The position numbers and the translations under genes are program-made. A stretch of 61,525 nt of DNA from the NCBI GenBank assembly GCA_022794215.1, contig JAAWEH010000002.1:1-61525 (forward strand), in the 5' to 3' direction. How positions within the stretch are numbered: the stretch's first letter is position 1; every line of letters starts with the position of its first letter. The notes beneath the pieces were generated by a model. That model worked only from the letters and a program-made list of their open reading frames with translations. It was not told the DNA's origin and made no database searches. Positions 19,003 through 27,591 of the stretch are shown piece after piece. Source of the DNA: Oscillospiraceae bacterium. GTDB taxonomy: Bacteria; Bacillota; Clostridia; Oscillospirales; Oscillospiraceae.

Positions 19003-19341
19003 ATGAGCGATTGCCTTTTTTGCAAGATCATTTCCGGAGATATTCCCTCCAATAAAGTCTACGAGGACGACCTTTGCTACGCATTTTACGACATTGACCC
19101 CCAGGCGCCCACCCATTTTCTCGTGATCCCTAAAGAGCACATCCGGTCTGTTTCCCAGGTAGACGAGCATAACGCCGCCACCGTAGGGCACATTTTTGCT
19201 GTCATCGCCTCTCTGGCCAAGAAGTTGGGGCTGGATAGCTATCGGGTGGTTTCCAACATTGGCGATCAGGCGGGCCAGAGTGTTCACCATCTTCACTTCC
19301 ACGTCCTTTCCGGCCGGGACATGACCTGGCCTCCGGGCTAA
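19003..19341 (+). CDS. HIT family nucleotide hydrolase/transferase
   Basis: Histidine-triad protein of 112 residues, Hint-like. Zinc-site cysteines are in DCLFCKI (Cys4, Cys7) and the triad is SVHHLHFHVL (His96, His98, His100). Family members hydrolyse AMP-linked compounds such as adenosine phosphoramidates. AAAGGAG site. It is cotranscribed with the large membrane protein that starts 5 bases after its stop. Confidence 0.93.
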   Translation: MSDCLFCKIISGDIPSNKVYEDDLCYAFYDIDPQAPTHFLVIPKEHIRSVSQVDEHNAATVGHIFAVIASLAKKLGLDSYRVVSNIGDQAGQSVHHLHFHVLSGRDMTWPPG

Positions 19342-19346
19342 GCGCT

Positions 19347-21368
19347 ATGCCCCCTGTCACAAAGAAAGTTTTGGGCTGGCTGGTTCGTCTGGCCCTTTTC
19401 CCCCTGCTCTCCGCCTGGACGCTTATCCGGCTTTGGGTCGCCTTTGGGGATGCCTATCCGCTGGAACCCCTCCTCACCGCCGCCCTCCTGATTTCCGCCG
19501 CGGTGCTTATCATCGAGGCTGTGGGCAAACTAACCCAGCGGATACTGCTGCCCTGGACAACCTGGTGGAAAAACCTGCTGTCTCTGGTTCCTCCCCTTCT
19601 GCTGGGCTGGTTCTTTGATATCAGCTTTTCCATGCTTACCACCGCCCCCCCTGCCGTGGAGTGGTTGCCCTGGGATCTGGAGATCCTGTGCCATCTGGGA
19701 AACGCCGTGGTGTTTGCCGCCATCGTCATGGCCCTCTTAAAAGCAGCCCGGGATCTGATCGACCTGGCCAAGGTAGACTGGAAGCAGATCCTGGTCATAT
19801 GTATCTGCCTGAATGCGGTCACCGCGCTGTACGGCCTTACCTCCCATACCGTCTATGTCTGGGATAACGCCGGATACTGGTCCATTGCCCGCACCCTGGC
19901 CCTGGAAAAGGTCGACTGGTATGAGCAGATCATTGCTGTATTGGAAAGCACCCTCACCGAAGACTACAACTACATCCTGGCCTATCCCATCTCCCTTCTG
20001 ATGCGGCTTTTCGGCCCCAGCAGACTGGTGTTCCTTTTCGGTATCTCCAATCTCTACACGCTCCCCGCCCTATGGGGGCTTACCGCTCTGGGCAACAGCA
20101 AAAGATGGAGCGGTCTGGTGGTGGTGGGCTTATTCCCTATGCTGGGCTACACCGGCTTTGTCGGTTTTGTAGATGTGGCCTGCTGCGGCATGGGCATCTG
20201 GGCCTACCTGATCTTCACCAGTGAAAAACCAGCCGCCAGCCGGGGGATCATGACCGGCGCTTTGTTGGTCTTCACCTTCCTGTGCCGGCGTTATTTCCTG
20301 TTTTTTGCCGCCTCCTTTGGAGTCGCTGTCTTTGTCGCCAAGGTTCTCTTTGACAGAAAGGTGTGGTGGGATTTCCTGGCTCTGGTCTCCTCCTGCGCCG
20401 TCTGCGGCGTCACCTTCACCCTCCGCTTTCTGCTGGACAAAGTGCTGGAGGTCGAGTACAGCGATCTATACTCCGCCTATGACCTGGGACTTATGAGCGA
20501 CTTTCTCTATTTCTGCCGCTATTTTGGTCTGGTCATGCTGGTGCTGTTCCTGGTGGCCGCACTGGTGGACTTGGCCCGAAAAGAGGATCGCTTCAAAATG
20601 ACGCTGGGTCTGGTGCAAATCCTGGTGGGCTTCGTTGCCTTTGTTCAAGTCCAATCCCACGGCCAGCAGCACCTGCTGATCTACCTCCCTGCCATGGCTT
20701 TCCTGGCGGTAAATTCTCTGGCCCGGGCTCCGCAATACATGAGCGCCTTTTTGGCCATCTCCACCGCAGTTTATTGCTTTTTCCCAAAGGTACAGCCTCT
20801 GTCCATACAAGAGATAGACTCCCCGGATCTCTTCCCCTCCTTCCAGTTTTACGGCCCCCAGCGCTCCGATCTGGAGGAGCTGGTGGCCCTGTGCGACTAC
20901 CTGGATCACCTGTCCTTCCGGGAGGAAAAGACGGCGGTGGTGCTGGCCTCCTCCTTCACGTTGAATACTGAGACTATCTCCAGTCTCCGGGCCTCCTTGG
21001 ATCTTCCCGACCCGGAAAAGCAGACCGTCATCCAGTATCACGGCACCGTGGACAAGCGGGACGGCTTCAACTGGAATACCGCCTTTGCCGACTATTTAGT
21101 TGTGGGCGATCCTGTGCAGGTTCATCTGGGCGAGGAAAACCAGCAGGTTCTAACCATTCTGGCGGAACATATCCTGAACGGCACCGGCCCCGGAAAGGCG
21201 TACAGCCTTCTGGCCCCTACCTTCCAACTGGCCAATGGCGTCACCGTTCGCGTCTATAAACGGATACGCCCGTGGTACATTGAAGAATATCACGACATTT
21301 CCGATCCCCTCATCGAGATGTATCCCGACTACGAGGAACTTTATCGGATCCCCCGGTGGATCAAATAG
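19347..21368 (+). CDS. Large polytopic membrane protein, GT-C glycosyltransferase-like
   Basis: A 673-residue protein with about 11-12 membrane helices in the first 480 residues and a soluble C-terminal domain. The loop VYVWDNAGYWSIART (near 170) resembles the acidic motif of lipid-linked-sugar-dependent GT-C enzymes, but no named family is certain. The SD is weak, so translation is probably coupled to the HIT gene just upstream. A role in glycosylating wall polymers or proteins is inference. Confidence 0.65.
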   Translation: MPPVTKKVLGWLVRLALFPLLSAWTLIRLWVAFGDAYPLEPLLTAALLISAAVLIIEAVGKLTQRILLPWTTWWKNLLSLVPPLLLGWFFDISFSMLTTAPPAVEWLPWDLEILCHLGNAVVFAAIVMALLKAARDLIDLAKVDWKQILVICICLNAVTALYGLTSHTVYVWDNAGYWSIARTLALEKVDWYEQIIAVLESTLTEDYNYILAYPISLLMRLFGPSRLVFLFGISNLYTLPALWGLTALGNSKRWSGLVVVGLFPMLGYTGFVGFVDVACCGMGIWAYLIFTSEKPAASRGIMTGALLVFTFLCRRYFLFFAASFGVAVFVAKVLFDRKVWWDFLALVSSCAVCGVTFTLRFLLDKVLEVEYSDLYSAYDLGLMSDFLYFCRYFGLVMLVLFLVAALVDLARKEDRFKMTLGLVQILVGFVAFVQVQSHGQQHLLIYLPAMAFLAVNSLARAPQYMSAFLAISTAVYCFFPKVQPLSIQEIDSPDLFPSFQFYGPQRSDLEELVALCDYLDHLSFREEKTAVVLASSFTLNTETISSLRASLDLPDPEKQTVIQYHGTVDKRDGFNWNTAFADYLVVGDPVQVHLGEENQQVLTILAEHILNGTGPGKAYSLLAPTFQLANGVTVRVYKRIRPWYIEEYHDISDPLIEMYPDYEELYRIPRWIK

Positions 21369-21376
21369 CAGTAAAA

Positions 21377-21416
21377 GCCGCGTCTGTAGAATACTACAGA
21401 CGCGGCCTTCTTTTTT
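21377..21416 (+). terminator. Terminator after GT-C-like gene
   Basis: Perfect 13-base stem (21377-21389 with 21394-21406), loop AATA, T-rich tail. It also lies just beyond the convergent folT stop codon. Confidence 0.88.
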
Positions 21417-21429
21417 GTTTATTTTCTGC

Positions 21430-22080
21430 TCAGCGCCCTGCCTCTGTCGTCTCTTTTTTGAACCGGGGAAAACTCCACCCTCCCCTTGCCGGAATCCATC
21501 CCATCCGGTGCAGGATCGGAGTAAGGGCCGCAAACAGCACACACAGCATCACCGTCTGTACCGGCAGTTTAAGCGTGTTGGTCAATGCGCTCTTCGCCAT
21601 ATAAAACAGGTATCCCTTTCCCCCTAATATAGCGCTCCAAAGACTTCCCAGAAACACATTCAGCAAGTTGGTAAAAAACTTTGCCAAAAATACCCGTACC
21701 GGCCCAAAGCGGGTTCGATACAGAAACAGCGCATATATCAGGTTTCCCAGCATCGTGGTCAAGGCATATCCCGGGAAATAGGGCCCTGTTGGATGGATGA
21801 AAAAGGAGATGGTATCCTCCGCAAAGCCAAAAACCAACCCCATCACCGGCCCACACACCATAGAGCACACACTCCGGGCCAGGAACCCCCATGTGACCTT
21901 GGCAGAATACAGATCAGTAAAATCGATCCGGATATTCGGCACATAGGATAGAGCGATACAGGCGGCAATCATTAACGCGGCAAAAACCATCGTCCTCAGC
22001 CGCTTAAAATCTGCCAGAGCCGAGTGCCAATACCCCTTGGAAAAGGGGGTTTTGTAGAGCGTTTGATCGGAAATGGACAT
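21430..22080 (-). CDS. folT: Folate-type ECF transporter S component
   Basis: Membrane substrate-capture subunit that binds folate and docks with a shared ECF energy module (EcfAA'T, not in this window). The 216 residues have six hydrophobic segments; RTMVFAALMIAACIAL, ARSVCSMVCGPVMGLVFG and PGYALTTMLGNLIYALFL fit the FolT family. The ATG at 22080 has an AGGAGG site that can be masked by an upstream complementary stretch. Identity is strengthened by a THF-type riboswitch directly upstream. Confidence 0.9.
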   Translation of the reverse strand: MSISDQTLYKTPFSKGYWHSALADFKRLRTMVFAALMIAACIALSYVPNIRIDFTDLYSAKVTWGFLARSVCSMVCGPVMGLVFGFAEDTISFFIHPTGPYFPGYALTTMLGNLIYALFLYRTRFGPVRVFLAKFFTNLLNVFLGSLWSAILGGKGYLFYMAKSALTNTLKLPVQTVMLCVLFAALTPILHRMGWIPARGGWSFPRFKKETTEAGR

Positions 22081-22083
22081 AAA

Positions 22084-22270
22084 AATTCCTCCTTCTGTAT
22101 TGGGCAGCCCTTTCGGGATGCCGCACAGAGGGAGGATAACGTAATACTGCCTCAATGCGGCAGCGGGATGCGAGACCAGCACTGCGGCTTACGCCTTTCG
22201 TCCGACGGACAACTCCCCGTCCCGCCGGCACTGGGCCCTTTATGGGCACACGCTGATCCCTACTCTGCCT
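22084..22270 (-). promoter_or_regulatory. Tetrahydrofolate riboswitch with SD-masking expression platform
   Basis: The aptamer occupies 22159-22270. Closing stem GGCAG (22265-22269) pairs with CTGCC (22159-22163). Conserved blocks read on the minus strand are GAGTAGGGATCAGCG, ACGAAAGGCGTAAGCCG and CGCATCCCGCT, all typical of the THF-I class. Downstream, the complement of 22125-22135 can pair with the SD region (22088-22098) with one mismatch, enclosing a small GGGC/GCCC hairpin, so folT control is probably translational. Confidence 0.82.
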
Positions 22271-22283
22271 ATTCTGGTTCCTA

Positions 22284-22886
22284 TCATACTGTATCTGCCG
22301 AGAAAAAGCAAGGCCTTTCTCCGCTTTCGCATCTTCCTATAACCACTTTGGGGTGATCTGTCCCCTCCGCCAGCTCCATCAAATAACCCTCCGCCTCCTC
22401 CTGCGCCTTAAAAATCATTACATTTTTATGGCCGGAATACTTTCCCAGCAAATCGTAGATTTGGGGCAGATGTTCCCTTGGAAAATCCAGGATCCACTGC
22501 CGGAACGATTCGTCAAAGGTCGTTTCCACCCAGGGAAGGTCTTCCCGCACCTTCCCGATCCGCTTCTCCGCCCCAGAAAGACACAGCTCCAAGGGATAGT
22601 CTAACAGGAACACTGTACTGCATTCCCGCAAGCGCATCTCCAGCGTCCGTTGATAATTTCCATCTATGATCCAACAATCCTTTTGTAAGATCTCCTCCAG
22701 AGCTTTGTCAAACTCCTCCCGGGAGACATTGGTACCGTCCGCCTTGTGCCAAATCATATCCAAATAATAAAGCGGCAGCCCTGTCAAATCCCGAAGCCTC
22801 CGCGCAAAGGTGCTCTTGCCCGCGCCGGGACTTCCGATCACAATGACCTTTTTCATGGGGCCGCTCTCCGGACACGACCATTTCAT
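22284..22886 (-). CDS. P-loop kinase, FlaR/adenylate kinase-like
   Basis: Small NTP-binding protein of about 200 residues. The P-loop is IVIGSPGAGKST, followed by PLYYLDMIWHKAD and WIIDGNYQRTLEMRL, a pattern seen in proteins labelled topology modulation or shikimate/adenylate kinase-like. Its substrate is unknown. The start at 22886 forms an ATGA overlap with RNase M5 and has a GGGGAG site; a second ATG at 22856 (MKKVIVIG) is also possible. Last gene of the holA operon. Confidence 0.75.
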   Translation of the reverse strand: MKWSCPESGPMKKVIVIGSPGAGKSTFARRLRDLTGLPLYYLDMIWHKADGTNVSREEFDKALEEILQKDCWIIDGNYQRTLEMRLRECSTVFLLDYPLELCLSGAEKRIGKVREDLPWVETTFDESFRQWILDFPREHLPQIYDLLGKYSGHKNVMIFKAQEEAEGYLMELAEGTDHPKVVIGRCESGERPCFFSADTV

Positions 22887-23503
22887 GCTTTTTCTCCCCT
22901 TAAAATGCCCCATTCCATCAGTTTATCGTACCCATAAAGGATATTCAGTGTCTCCAAAAGGGCATTGGCCGTCATATGCTCCGGCAGATCTAACCGCCTG
23001 AGCAGCGTCCGGCGGTTTTCCGCTGCGTCCGGCGTTCCGGAAAGTCCGGCAAAATATAGATCTGCCTTTGTAATCAACCGTTTGGGCGCTTTCTTTTGGG
23101 CCTCCTCCAGAAAAGTCGCTCCTCCTTGACGCAGGGCGTCAAGGAGAACCTGGGGCGGCATCCCCTCCACTCCCAGCTTGCCTTCCTTTCCCGGCTTGCG
23201 CTTCCGCTTTTCTTTGCCGAAACGATCGGGAATATAGGCATGTTTGATCTGATGGGGTTGGATTGCGCCTTTCAAATAATTACGAATCACAAAACCGGCC
23301 CCATCGGAGTCAGTAAGGAGGATCAATCCCCGCTCCTCCCCTATGCGGCGCAAAAGTGCCAGCCGCTCCTCATCCTTAAAGATGCTAAATCCGGAGGTCT
23401 CTAAAATAAGGGCATCCACCACCTGGGCCAGCACATTTTTGTCATACCGCCCCTCCACCACGATGGCCTCTTTGATCCGGGGCCGTTTTCTTCCTTCACT
23501 CAT
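22883..23503 (-). CDS. rnmV: Ribonuclease M5
   Basis: Toprim-domain nuclease that matures 5S rRNA in low-GC Gram-positives. The 206 residues show Glu18 in IVVEGRYD (most homologues have EGRDD), Asp65 and Asp67 in TDSDGAG, and a Lys/Arg-rich segment near 94-108, followed by the C-terminal domain. ATGA overlaps with holA and with the kinase make a tight three-gene operon. Confidence 0.93.
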   Translation of the reverse strand: MSEGRKRPRIKEAIVVEGRYDKNVLAQVVDALILETSGFSIFKDEERLALLRRIGEERGLILLTDSDGAGFVIRNYLKGAIQPHQIKHAYIPDRFGKEKRKRKPGKEGKLGVEGMPPQVLLDALRQGGATFLEEAQKKAPKRLITKADLYFAGLSGTPDAAENRRTLLRRLDLPEHMTANALLETLNILYGYDKLMEWGILRGEKA

Positions 23504-24537
23504 GAGGCTCGTTTCCCCTCCAAGGCCAGCAGCAATTCTATCAGCACTTCCTGGCCGTCCGCCCCGGTGGATTTCAGGGCCAGATCCGCCTCCTCACAGC
23601 GCAGGAGGGCCCAGCGGTACCACTCCAAAGAAAATTTCCTAGCCGACTGCATCAGCTTTTGGGCCTGGAACTCCCGGCGGACCCCCCACATCTCCATATA
23701 CCAGGAAAGGCTCTTGCGCTCCTCCAGAGCAAGTCGGGCTGTATAGAGCTGTCTAAGCTGTTTTCCCAGGGCCGCCAGCAGTTTGATGGCCGGTTCCTGC
23801 ATCTGCAGCAGCTCCCCTAACACCGAAAAGGCCCGGTCAAAGTTGCCGGCAGCTATGGCGTCGGTCAGATTGAAAATCACCGCGTCCAGTTGGGGGGTGG
23901 TTACTGCGTCGATATCCTGGCGGGTGATCCGCTGGGCTTTGGCGTAGGCTCCCACCTTCCCGATTTCCGAAATGAGCCCTGTCATCAGGTCTCCGCAGCG
24001 GAAGATCAAATATTCCGCGTCCGCCTTGCCGATCTCATGTCCCAAGGCCTGAAAGCGTACTGCCACCCATTTGCCCAGCCGTGCCTGATCCTGGCGAAGG
24101 AAATTTACCACCTTTCCCTTTTCCTTTACCAATTTCGGCAGCTTAGAGCGGTTATCCGGCTTATATTCGATCACATCATAGACGAAAATCAGGCAGACAT
24201 ATTCCGGCAGATCGCTCAGCAGCTCTATAAGCCCCTCCCGGTCTCCCTTGTCCATATCGTAATCTATCACCACCACCATGGTTCTTTCGCTCATCATGGG
24301 TATGGCGTCCACCAGCTGGTGGAGCCGCTCCAAGGTCACGTCCTTCCCTGTCAAGGTGTGGTAATTAAAATCGTCCAAGCCCCCTGTGAGAAGCAGGGCC
24401 TTCATCTCCTCCAAACTCCGATCCCGGAGATAGGTCTCCTCACCATGGAAGACATAGAGATTTCCCGCTTTCCCCTCAGACAGTTCTTTCCGAAGCTCCT
24501 GATAGGAGGGATCCTCCTTTTTCTTTGGATACGCCAT
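23500..24537 (-). CDS. holA: DNA polymerase III delta subunit
   Basis: Clamp-loader subunit that opens the beta ring. The 345 residues have the delta architecture: N-terminal fold (NLYVFHGEETYLRDRSLEEM), acidic strand VVVIDYD, lid domain, and C-terminal collar helix domain (ALGKQLRQLYTARLALEE). The start MAYPKKK has a GGGGAG site. First gene of the holA-rnmV-kinase operon, behind a promoter that overlaps a 16-base palindrome. Confidence 0.93.
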   Translation of the reverse strand: MAYPKKKEDPSYQELRKELSEGKAGNLYVFHGEETYLRDRSLEEMKALLLTGGLDDFNYHTLTGKDVTLERLHQLVDAIPMMSERTMVVVIDYDMDKGDREGLIELLSDLPEYVCLIFVYDVIEYKPDNRSKLPKLVKEKGKVVNFLRQDQARLGKWVAVRFQALGHEIGKADAEYLIFRCGDLMTGLISEIGKVGAYAKAQRITRQDIDAVTTPQLDAVIFNLTDAIAAGNFDRAFSVLGELLQMQEPAIKLLAALGKQLRQLYTARLALEERKSLSWYMEMWGVRREFQAQKLMQSARKFSLEWYRWALLRCEEADLALKSTGADGQEVLIELLLALEGKRAS

Positions 24538-24579
24538 AGAGCCCTCTCCCCTCTCTTCCATGGTGTCATAATCAAAAAA

Positions 24580-24608
24580 AGTATAGCACAGCCGCCCGGA
24601 TTTTGCAA
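24580..24608 (-). promoter_or_regulatory. holA promoter inside a palindrome
   Basis: Minus-strand TTGCAA and TATACT with a 17-base spacer. The -35 box and spacer lie within an inverted repeat with 16-base arms (24587-24602 and 24607-24622), which could be an operator or a terminator of incoming transcription. Confidence 0.6.
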
Positions 24609-24707
24609 TCCGGGCGGCTGTGGGGCCCATTTATAGCATCCTCCTTTTGGACGTAAGCCCCATTGCCGCTCCTGCCCTTACTTCTCCCTTCCCACTTTTT
24701 GTTTTCA

Positions 24708-24736
24708 TTGACGCTTTCCTCCCCATCGGGTACAAT
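24708..24736 (+). promoter_or_regulatory. Promoter for the P1 peptidase gene
   Basis: TTGACG and TACAAT with a 17-base spacer, 36 bases before the ATG. Confidence 0.75.
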
Positions 24737-24771
24737 AGAAAGCAAGCTTCACTTTGCAAGGAGGGATTTTC

Positions 24772-25815
24772 ATGCTTCAGCTTCGCGCCCGAGACTATAA
24801 TCTCACTGTGGGCGAGCTTCCCACTGGAAAAAGAAATAAAATCACCGATGTGCTCGGTCTTACTGTAGGTCACTGTACCGTTGACACCGAGGATCACAAA
24901 ACGGGCGTCACCGTTCTTCTCCCCTGCCCCGACAATCCCTTTGTTCATAAGCTGCCCGCCGCCTGTTTTGTTCTCAACGGCTTTGGAAAATCCCTGGGAA
25001 TGATTCAGGTGGAGGAGTTGGGCACGCTGGAAACCCCTATCGCCCTCACCAACACTTTGAATGTGGGGCTGGTTCACGACGCAATGGTGGAGTATATGGT
25101 AACCCGGGGCGAAACGGAGGGCGTGCCCGTTCGCTCTGTCAACCCCATCGTCTGCGAATGCAATGACGGCGGCTTAAACCACATTCAGCTCCGGGCCGTT
25201 GGCAGGGAGCAGGTCTTTACCGCCTTGGCCGCCGCCTCCCCCGACTTTGAGGAAGGTGATGTGGGCGCCGGAAAAGGCATGGTGTGTCACGGATTGAAAG
25301 GCGGCATTGGCTCGGCCTCCCGACTCATAGAGCTGGATGAAAAAACCTATACCCTCGGCGCTCTGGTTCTGGCCAATCACGGAAGCATGAAGGATCTGAC
25401 CGTCTGCGGAAACCATATCGGCCCTCAGTTGGATCAGGCCAAGGCCGCCAAAGAGTCCGACGTGGGCTCCTGCATTATCATCCTCGCCACTGACCTGCCT
25501 CTGGACAGCCGTCAATTGGGCCGGGTAGCCAAGCGCGCCTCGGTGGGACTGGCTCGTTTGGGCTCCTACATCGGCCACGGCAGCGGTGAAGTCTTCCTGG
25601 CTTTCTCCACCGCCAACCCCTTCGATCCCAGGGAGGAACCTGCTGTCCGACAGATCCTCTCCTTCCATGAGGAAAAGATGGATCTGCCCTTTCGTGCGGC
25701 AGCCGAGTGCGTGGAGGAGGCAGTACTGAACTGCCTGTTCACCGCCCGAACCTGTACCGGTTGGGACAAAAAGACAGTCTACGCTCTGCTTGATCTTTGG
25801 AATCCGGAGGCATAG
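24772..25815 (+). CDS. P1 family peptidase (DmpA/BapA-like aminopeptidase)
   Basis: Self-processing Ntn-type hydrolase, 347 residues. The expected autocleavage site is Gly232-Ser233 (SDVGSCIIILATDLPL), which would make Ser233 the nucleophile of the small subunit. Other family blocks are ITDVLGLTVGHCTV (24-37), ALTNTLNVGLVHDA and VGAGKGMVCHGLKGGIGSAS. Relatives cleave N-terminal L- or D-residues and beta-peptides; the physiological substrate is unknown. AGGAGGG site; monocistronic. Confidence 0.92.
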   Translation: MLQLRARDYNLTVGELPTGKRNKITDVLGLTVGHCTVDTEDHKTGVTVLLPCPDNPFVHKLPAACFVLNGFGKSLGMIQVEELGTLETPIALTNTLNVGLVHDAMVEYMVTRGETEGVPVRSVNPIVCECNDGGLNHIQLRAVGREQVFTALAAASPDFEEGDVGAGKGMVCHGLKGGIGSASRLIELDEKTYTLGALVLANHGSMKDLTVCGNHIGPQLDQAKAAKESDVGSCIIILATDLPLDSRQLGRVAKRASVGLARLGSYIGHGSGEVFLAFSTANPFDPREEPAVRQILSFHEEKMDLPFRAAAECVEEAVLNCLFTARTCTGWDKKTVYALLDLWNPEA

Positions 25816-25860
25816 CATAACAAAAGGCCGCTGTCACATGGACAGCGGCCTTTTGTTATG
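25816..25860. terminator. Bidirectional terminator, 20-base stem
   Basis: Perfect inverted repeat 25816-25835 with 25841-25860, loop ACATG, between the convergent P1 peptidase and rubredoxin genes. The rubredoxin stop codon lies inside one arm. Confidence 0.9.
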
Positions 25861-26017
25861 CTTCCTTTTCAAAAACATCCTTCCCCAGCCCGCACACCGG
25901 ACACACCCAATCCTCCGGCAGCGCCTCCCAGGGCGTTCCGGGCGCAACCCCGTGATCCGGGTCCCCCGCCTCCGGGTCATATACATATCCGCAGACCGTA
26001 CAAACATATCTATCCAT
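25856..26017 (-). CDS. Rubredoxin
   Basis: Small electron carrier with a single Fe(Cys)4 site, 53 residues. Ligands are in [12 protein letters not shown] (Cys6, Cys9) and [11 protein letters not shown] (Cys39, Cys42). Typical of anaerobes, feeding rubrerythrin, reductases or oxygen defence. The ATG at 26017 has a GGAGG site and overlaps the end of spoIIR by 8 bases. Confidence 0.96.
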   Translation of the reverse strand: MDRYVCTVCGYVYDPEAGDPDHGVAPGTPWEALPEDWVCPVCGLGKDVFEKEA

Positions 26018-26645
26018 TTTTTGTTCCTCCTTCCATCCAATCACTGAATTCATCCCATAGTTCCATGGCCTTGAACTTCACCACGTAACCCTCATTTTCC
26101 CCGGTGATCAGCTTCACCTGACCGTCGGAAAAGTTCCCTGCCCGCTCCGCCACCGTCTCGCTTACCGAACCCAGGCACAGGGGCGGAAACACCACGCACC
26201 ACCAGTTTTTCCCCTGGCCCTCCCCCAAAGTGATCTTCAATGCAGCGTACCGCCCTGCAGGAAGCGCAAAGTCTGTATATTCCTTGGTGGGAAACCAGGT
26301 ATCCTTCTCCAGGGAAGCCGTTACCTGTACCTCGCCTCCGGCGGCCTCTGCTCCCACCCGGGCCAGCTCATCCAAATGCTCTGCCAGGACTGCCATGGCC
26401 TCCTCCTGGGTGGCCGCTCCCTCCAGCCAGGGCGCCGCTTCATCCAGCACCGCATCCCGAACCAGCAGCTTTACTGCCTGATCCTCCGCAGAGTCGGAGG
26501 CTGCCACCACGTGGAGCCGAACCATTCGCCCTGCCAACGTTCTTTGCTGCGCCCCGATCCAAACCGCTGTAAGCAGGGCAAACCCCAGTCCAAACAGCAG
26601 TGCGGCCTCCCAATGGCGGAGGCGCTCTTTTTTTTCATGTACCAA
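26010..26645 (-). CDS. spoIIR: Stage II sporulation protein R
   Basis: Secreted forespore signal that triggers SpoIIGA to process pro-sigma-E in the mother cell. Residues 13-35 form a membrane/signal segment; the conserved core follows ([28 protein letters not shown]). No ATG fits: a TTG at 26645 with AAAGG 10 bases upstream is preferred, and a GTG at 26654 lies only 1 base from that SD. The SD sits inside a hairpin. Overlap with rubredoxin suggests joint transcription. Confidence 0.9.
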   Translation of the reverse strand: MVHEKKERLRHWEAALLFGLGFALLTAVWIGAQQRTLAGRMVRLHVVAASDSAEDQAVKLLVRDAVLDEAAPWLEGAATQEEAMAVLAEHLDELARVGAEAAGGEVQVTASLEKDTWFPTKEYTDFALPAGRYAALKITLGEGQGKNWWCVVFPPLCLGSVSETVAERAGNFSDGQVKLITGENEGYVVKFKAMELWDEFSDWMEGGTKNG

Positions 26646-26680
26646 AATGGACACACCTTTCTATGTGAGGTGTGTCCATT
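26646..26680 (-). promoter_or_regulatory. Hairpin covering the spoIIR ribosome binding site
   Basis: Perfect 13-base inverted repeat (26646-26658 with 26668-26680), 9-base loop. On the minus strand the second arm contains AAGGTG, the SD of spoIIR, and the TTG start follows immediately. It may limit spoIIR translation, or act as an ispE terminator with only a short T run. Confidence 0.6.
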
Positions 26681-26721
26681 CTTCCCCTGCCTGGGGCATA
26701 TTATACCTATCAATTTCGCCG

Positions 26722-27582
26722 TTAGAGCGTCCGGGCCAAAAATACCTCCCGGCAAAAGGTCTTTGCCTCTGCTTCCGCCGCCTGCGCTGTTCCCTCATCA
26801 TCGAAAAGGCCAAAAACGGTGGGGCCGGTGCCGCTCATGCTGGCGCCCAAAGCCCCGCAGTGCAGAAGCAGCTGCTTCAGCTCCTCTACCTTCCCCCGTT
26901 TCCTCTCCGGCAGCACCTGTTCGAAAATGTTAAACAGCCGTCGGGCTACCCCCTGCAAATCCTTTGTCTCCAGCGCCGCAATCATTCCCGCCGTATCCGG
27001 GTGACAGCGCAGCCGCTGTCCATCCAGCCGGGCAAACAACTCCGGGGTGGAAACGGAAAATTCAGGTTTTGCCAGCACCGTCCAGCAGCCGGGCAGCGCC
27101 GGCAAGGGCGTAACCTGCTCGCCCCTTCCCTGTGCCAAGGCAGTTCCTCCCAAAACACAATAGGGCACATCAGAGCCTACCCGCTCCCCAATTTTTGCCA
27201 ATTCCTGCGGTGAAAGCCCTGTCCCCAACAGCTGGTTCAGTCCCCGCAAAACGGCTGCTGCGTCCGAACTGCCCCCCGCCATTCCCGCGCAAACCGGCAC
27301 CTTCTTAGTAAGGCAAATGGTCAGCCGGCCATAGTTCACCCCTGTGGCCTCCCGAAACTGCATCGCCGCAGCCGCGGCCAGGTTTCGGCCATCCAAAGGC
27401 AGAAAACCCAGGTTGGAGGATAACGCCACACCCTCTCCAGGTTGGATCTCCAGCGTCAGCTCATCAGCCAGAGAAACTGACTGCATCACCATTTTCATTT
27501 CGTGATAGCCGTCCTCCCGCTTCCCTAACACATCCAACGTCAGGTTCAGCTTGGCGGGAGCTGCAATTTTGATAGGCTCCAT
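26722..27582 (-). CDS. ispE: 4-diphosphocytidyl-2-C-methyl-D-erythritol kinase
   Basis: GHMP kinase of the non-mevalonate isoprenoid pathway. The 286 residues match the family, with Lys/Asn in APAKLNLTLDVLGKREDGYHE (split at 8-28) and the ATP loop VCAGMAGGSSDAAAVL. AGGAGG site. It lies between DUF1015 and spoIIR; 9 bases separate it from the DUF1015 gene. The ispE-spoIIR neighbourhood is known from other Clostridia. Confidence 0.95.
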   Translation of the reverse strand: MEPIKIAAPAKLNLTLDVLGKREDGYHEMKMVMQSVSLADELTLEIQPGEGVALSSNLGFLPLDGRNLAAAAAMQFREATGVNYGRLTICLTKKVPVCAGMAGGSSDAAAVLRGLNQLLGTGLSPQELAKIGERVGSDVPYCVLGGTALAQGRGEQVTPLPALPGCWTVLAKPEFSVSTPELFARLDGQRLRCHPDTAGMIAALETKDLQGVARRLFNIFEQVLPERKRGKVEELKQLLLHCGALGASMSGTGPTVFGLFDDEGTAQAAEAEAKTFCREVFLARTL

Positions 27583-27591
27583 GGCTCCTCC

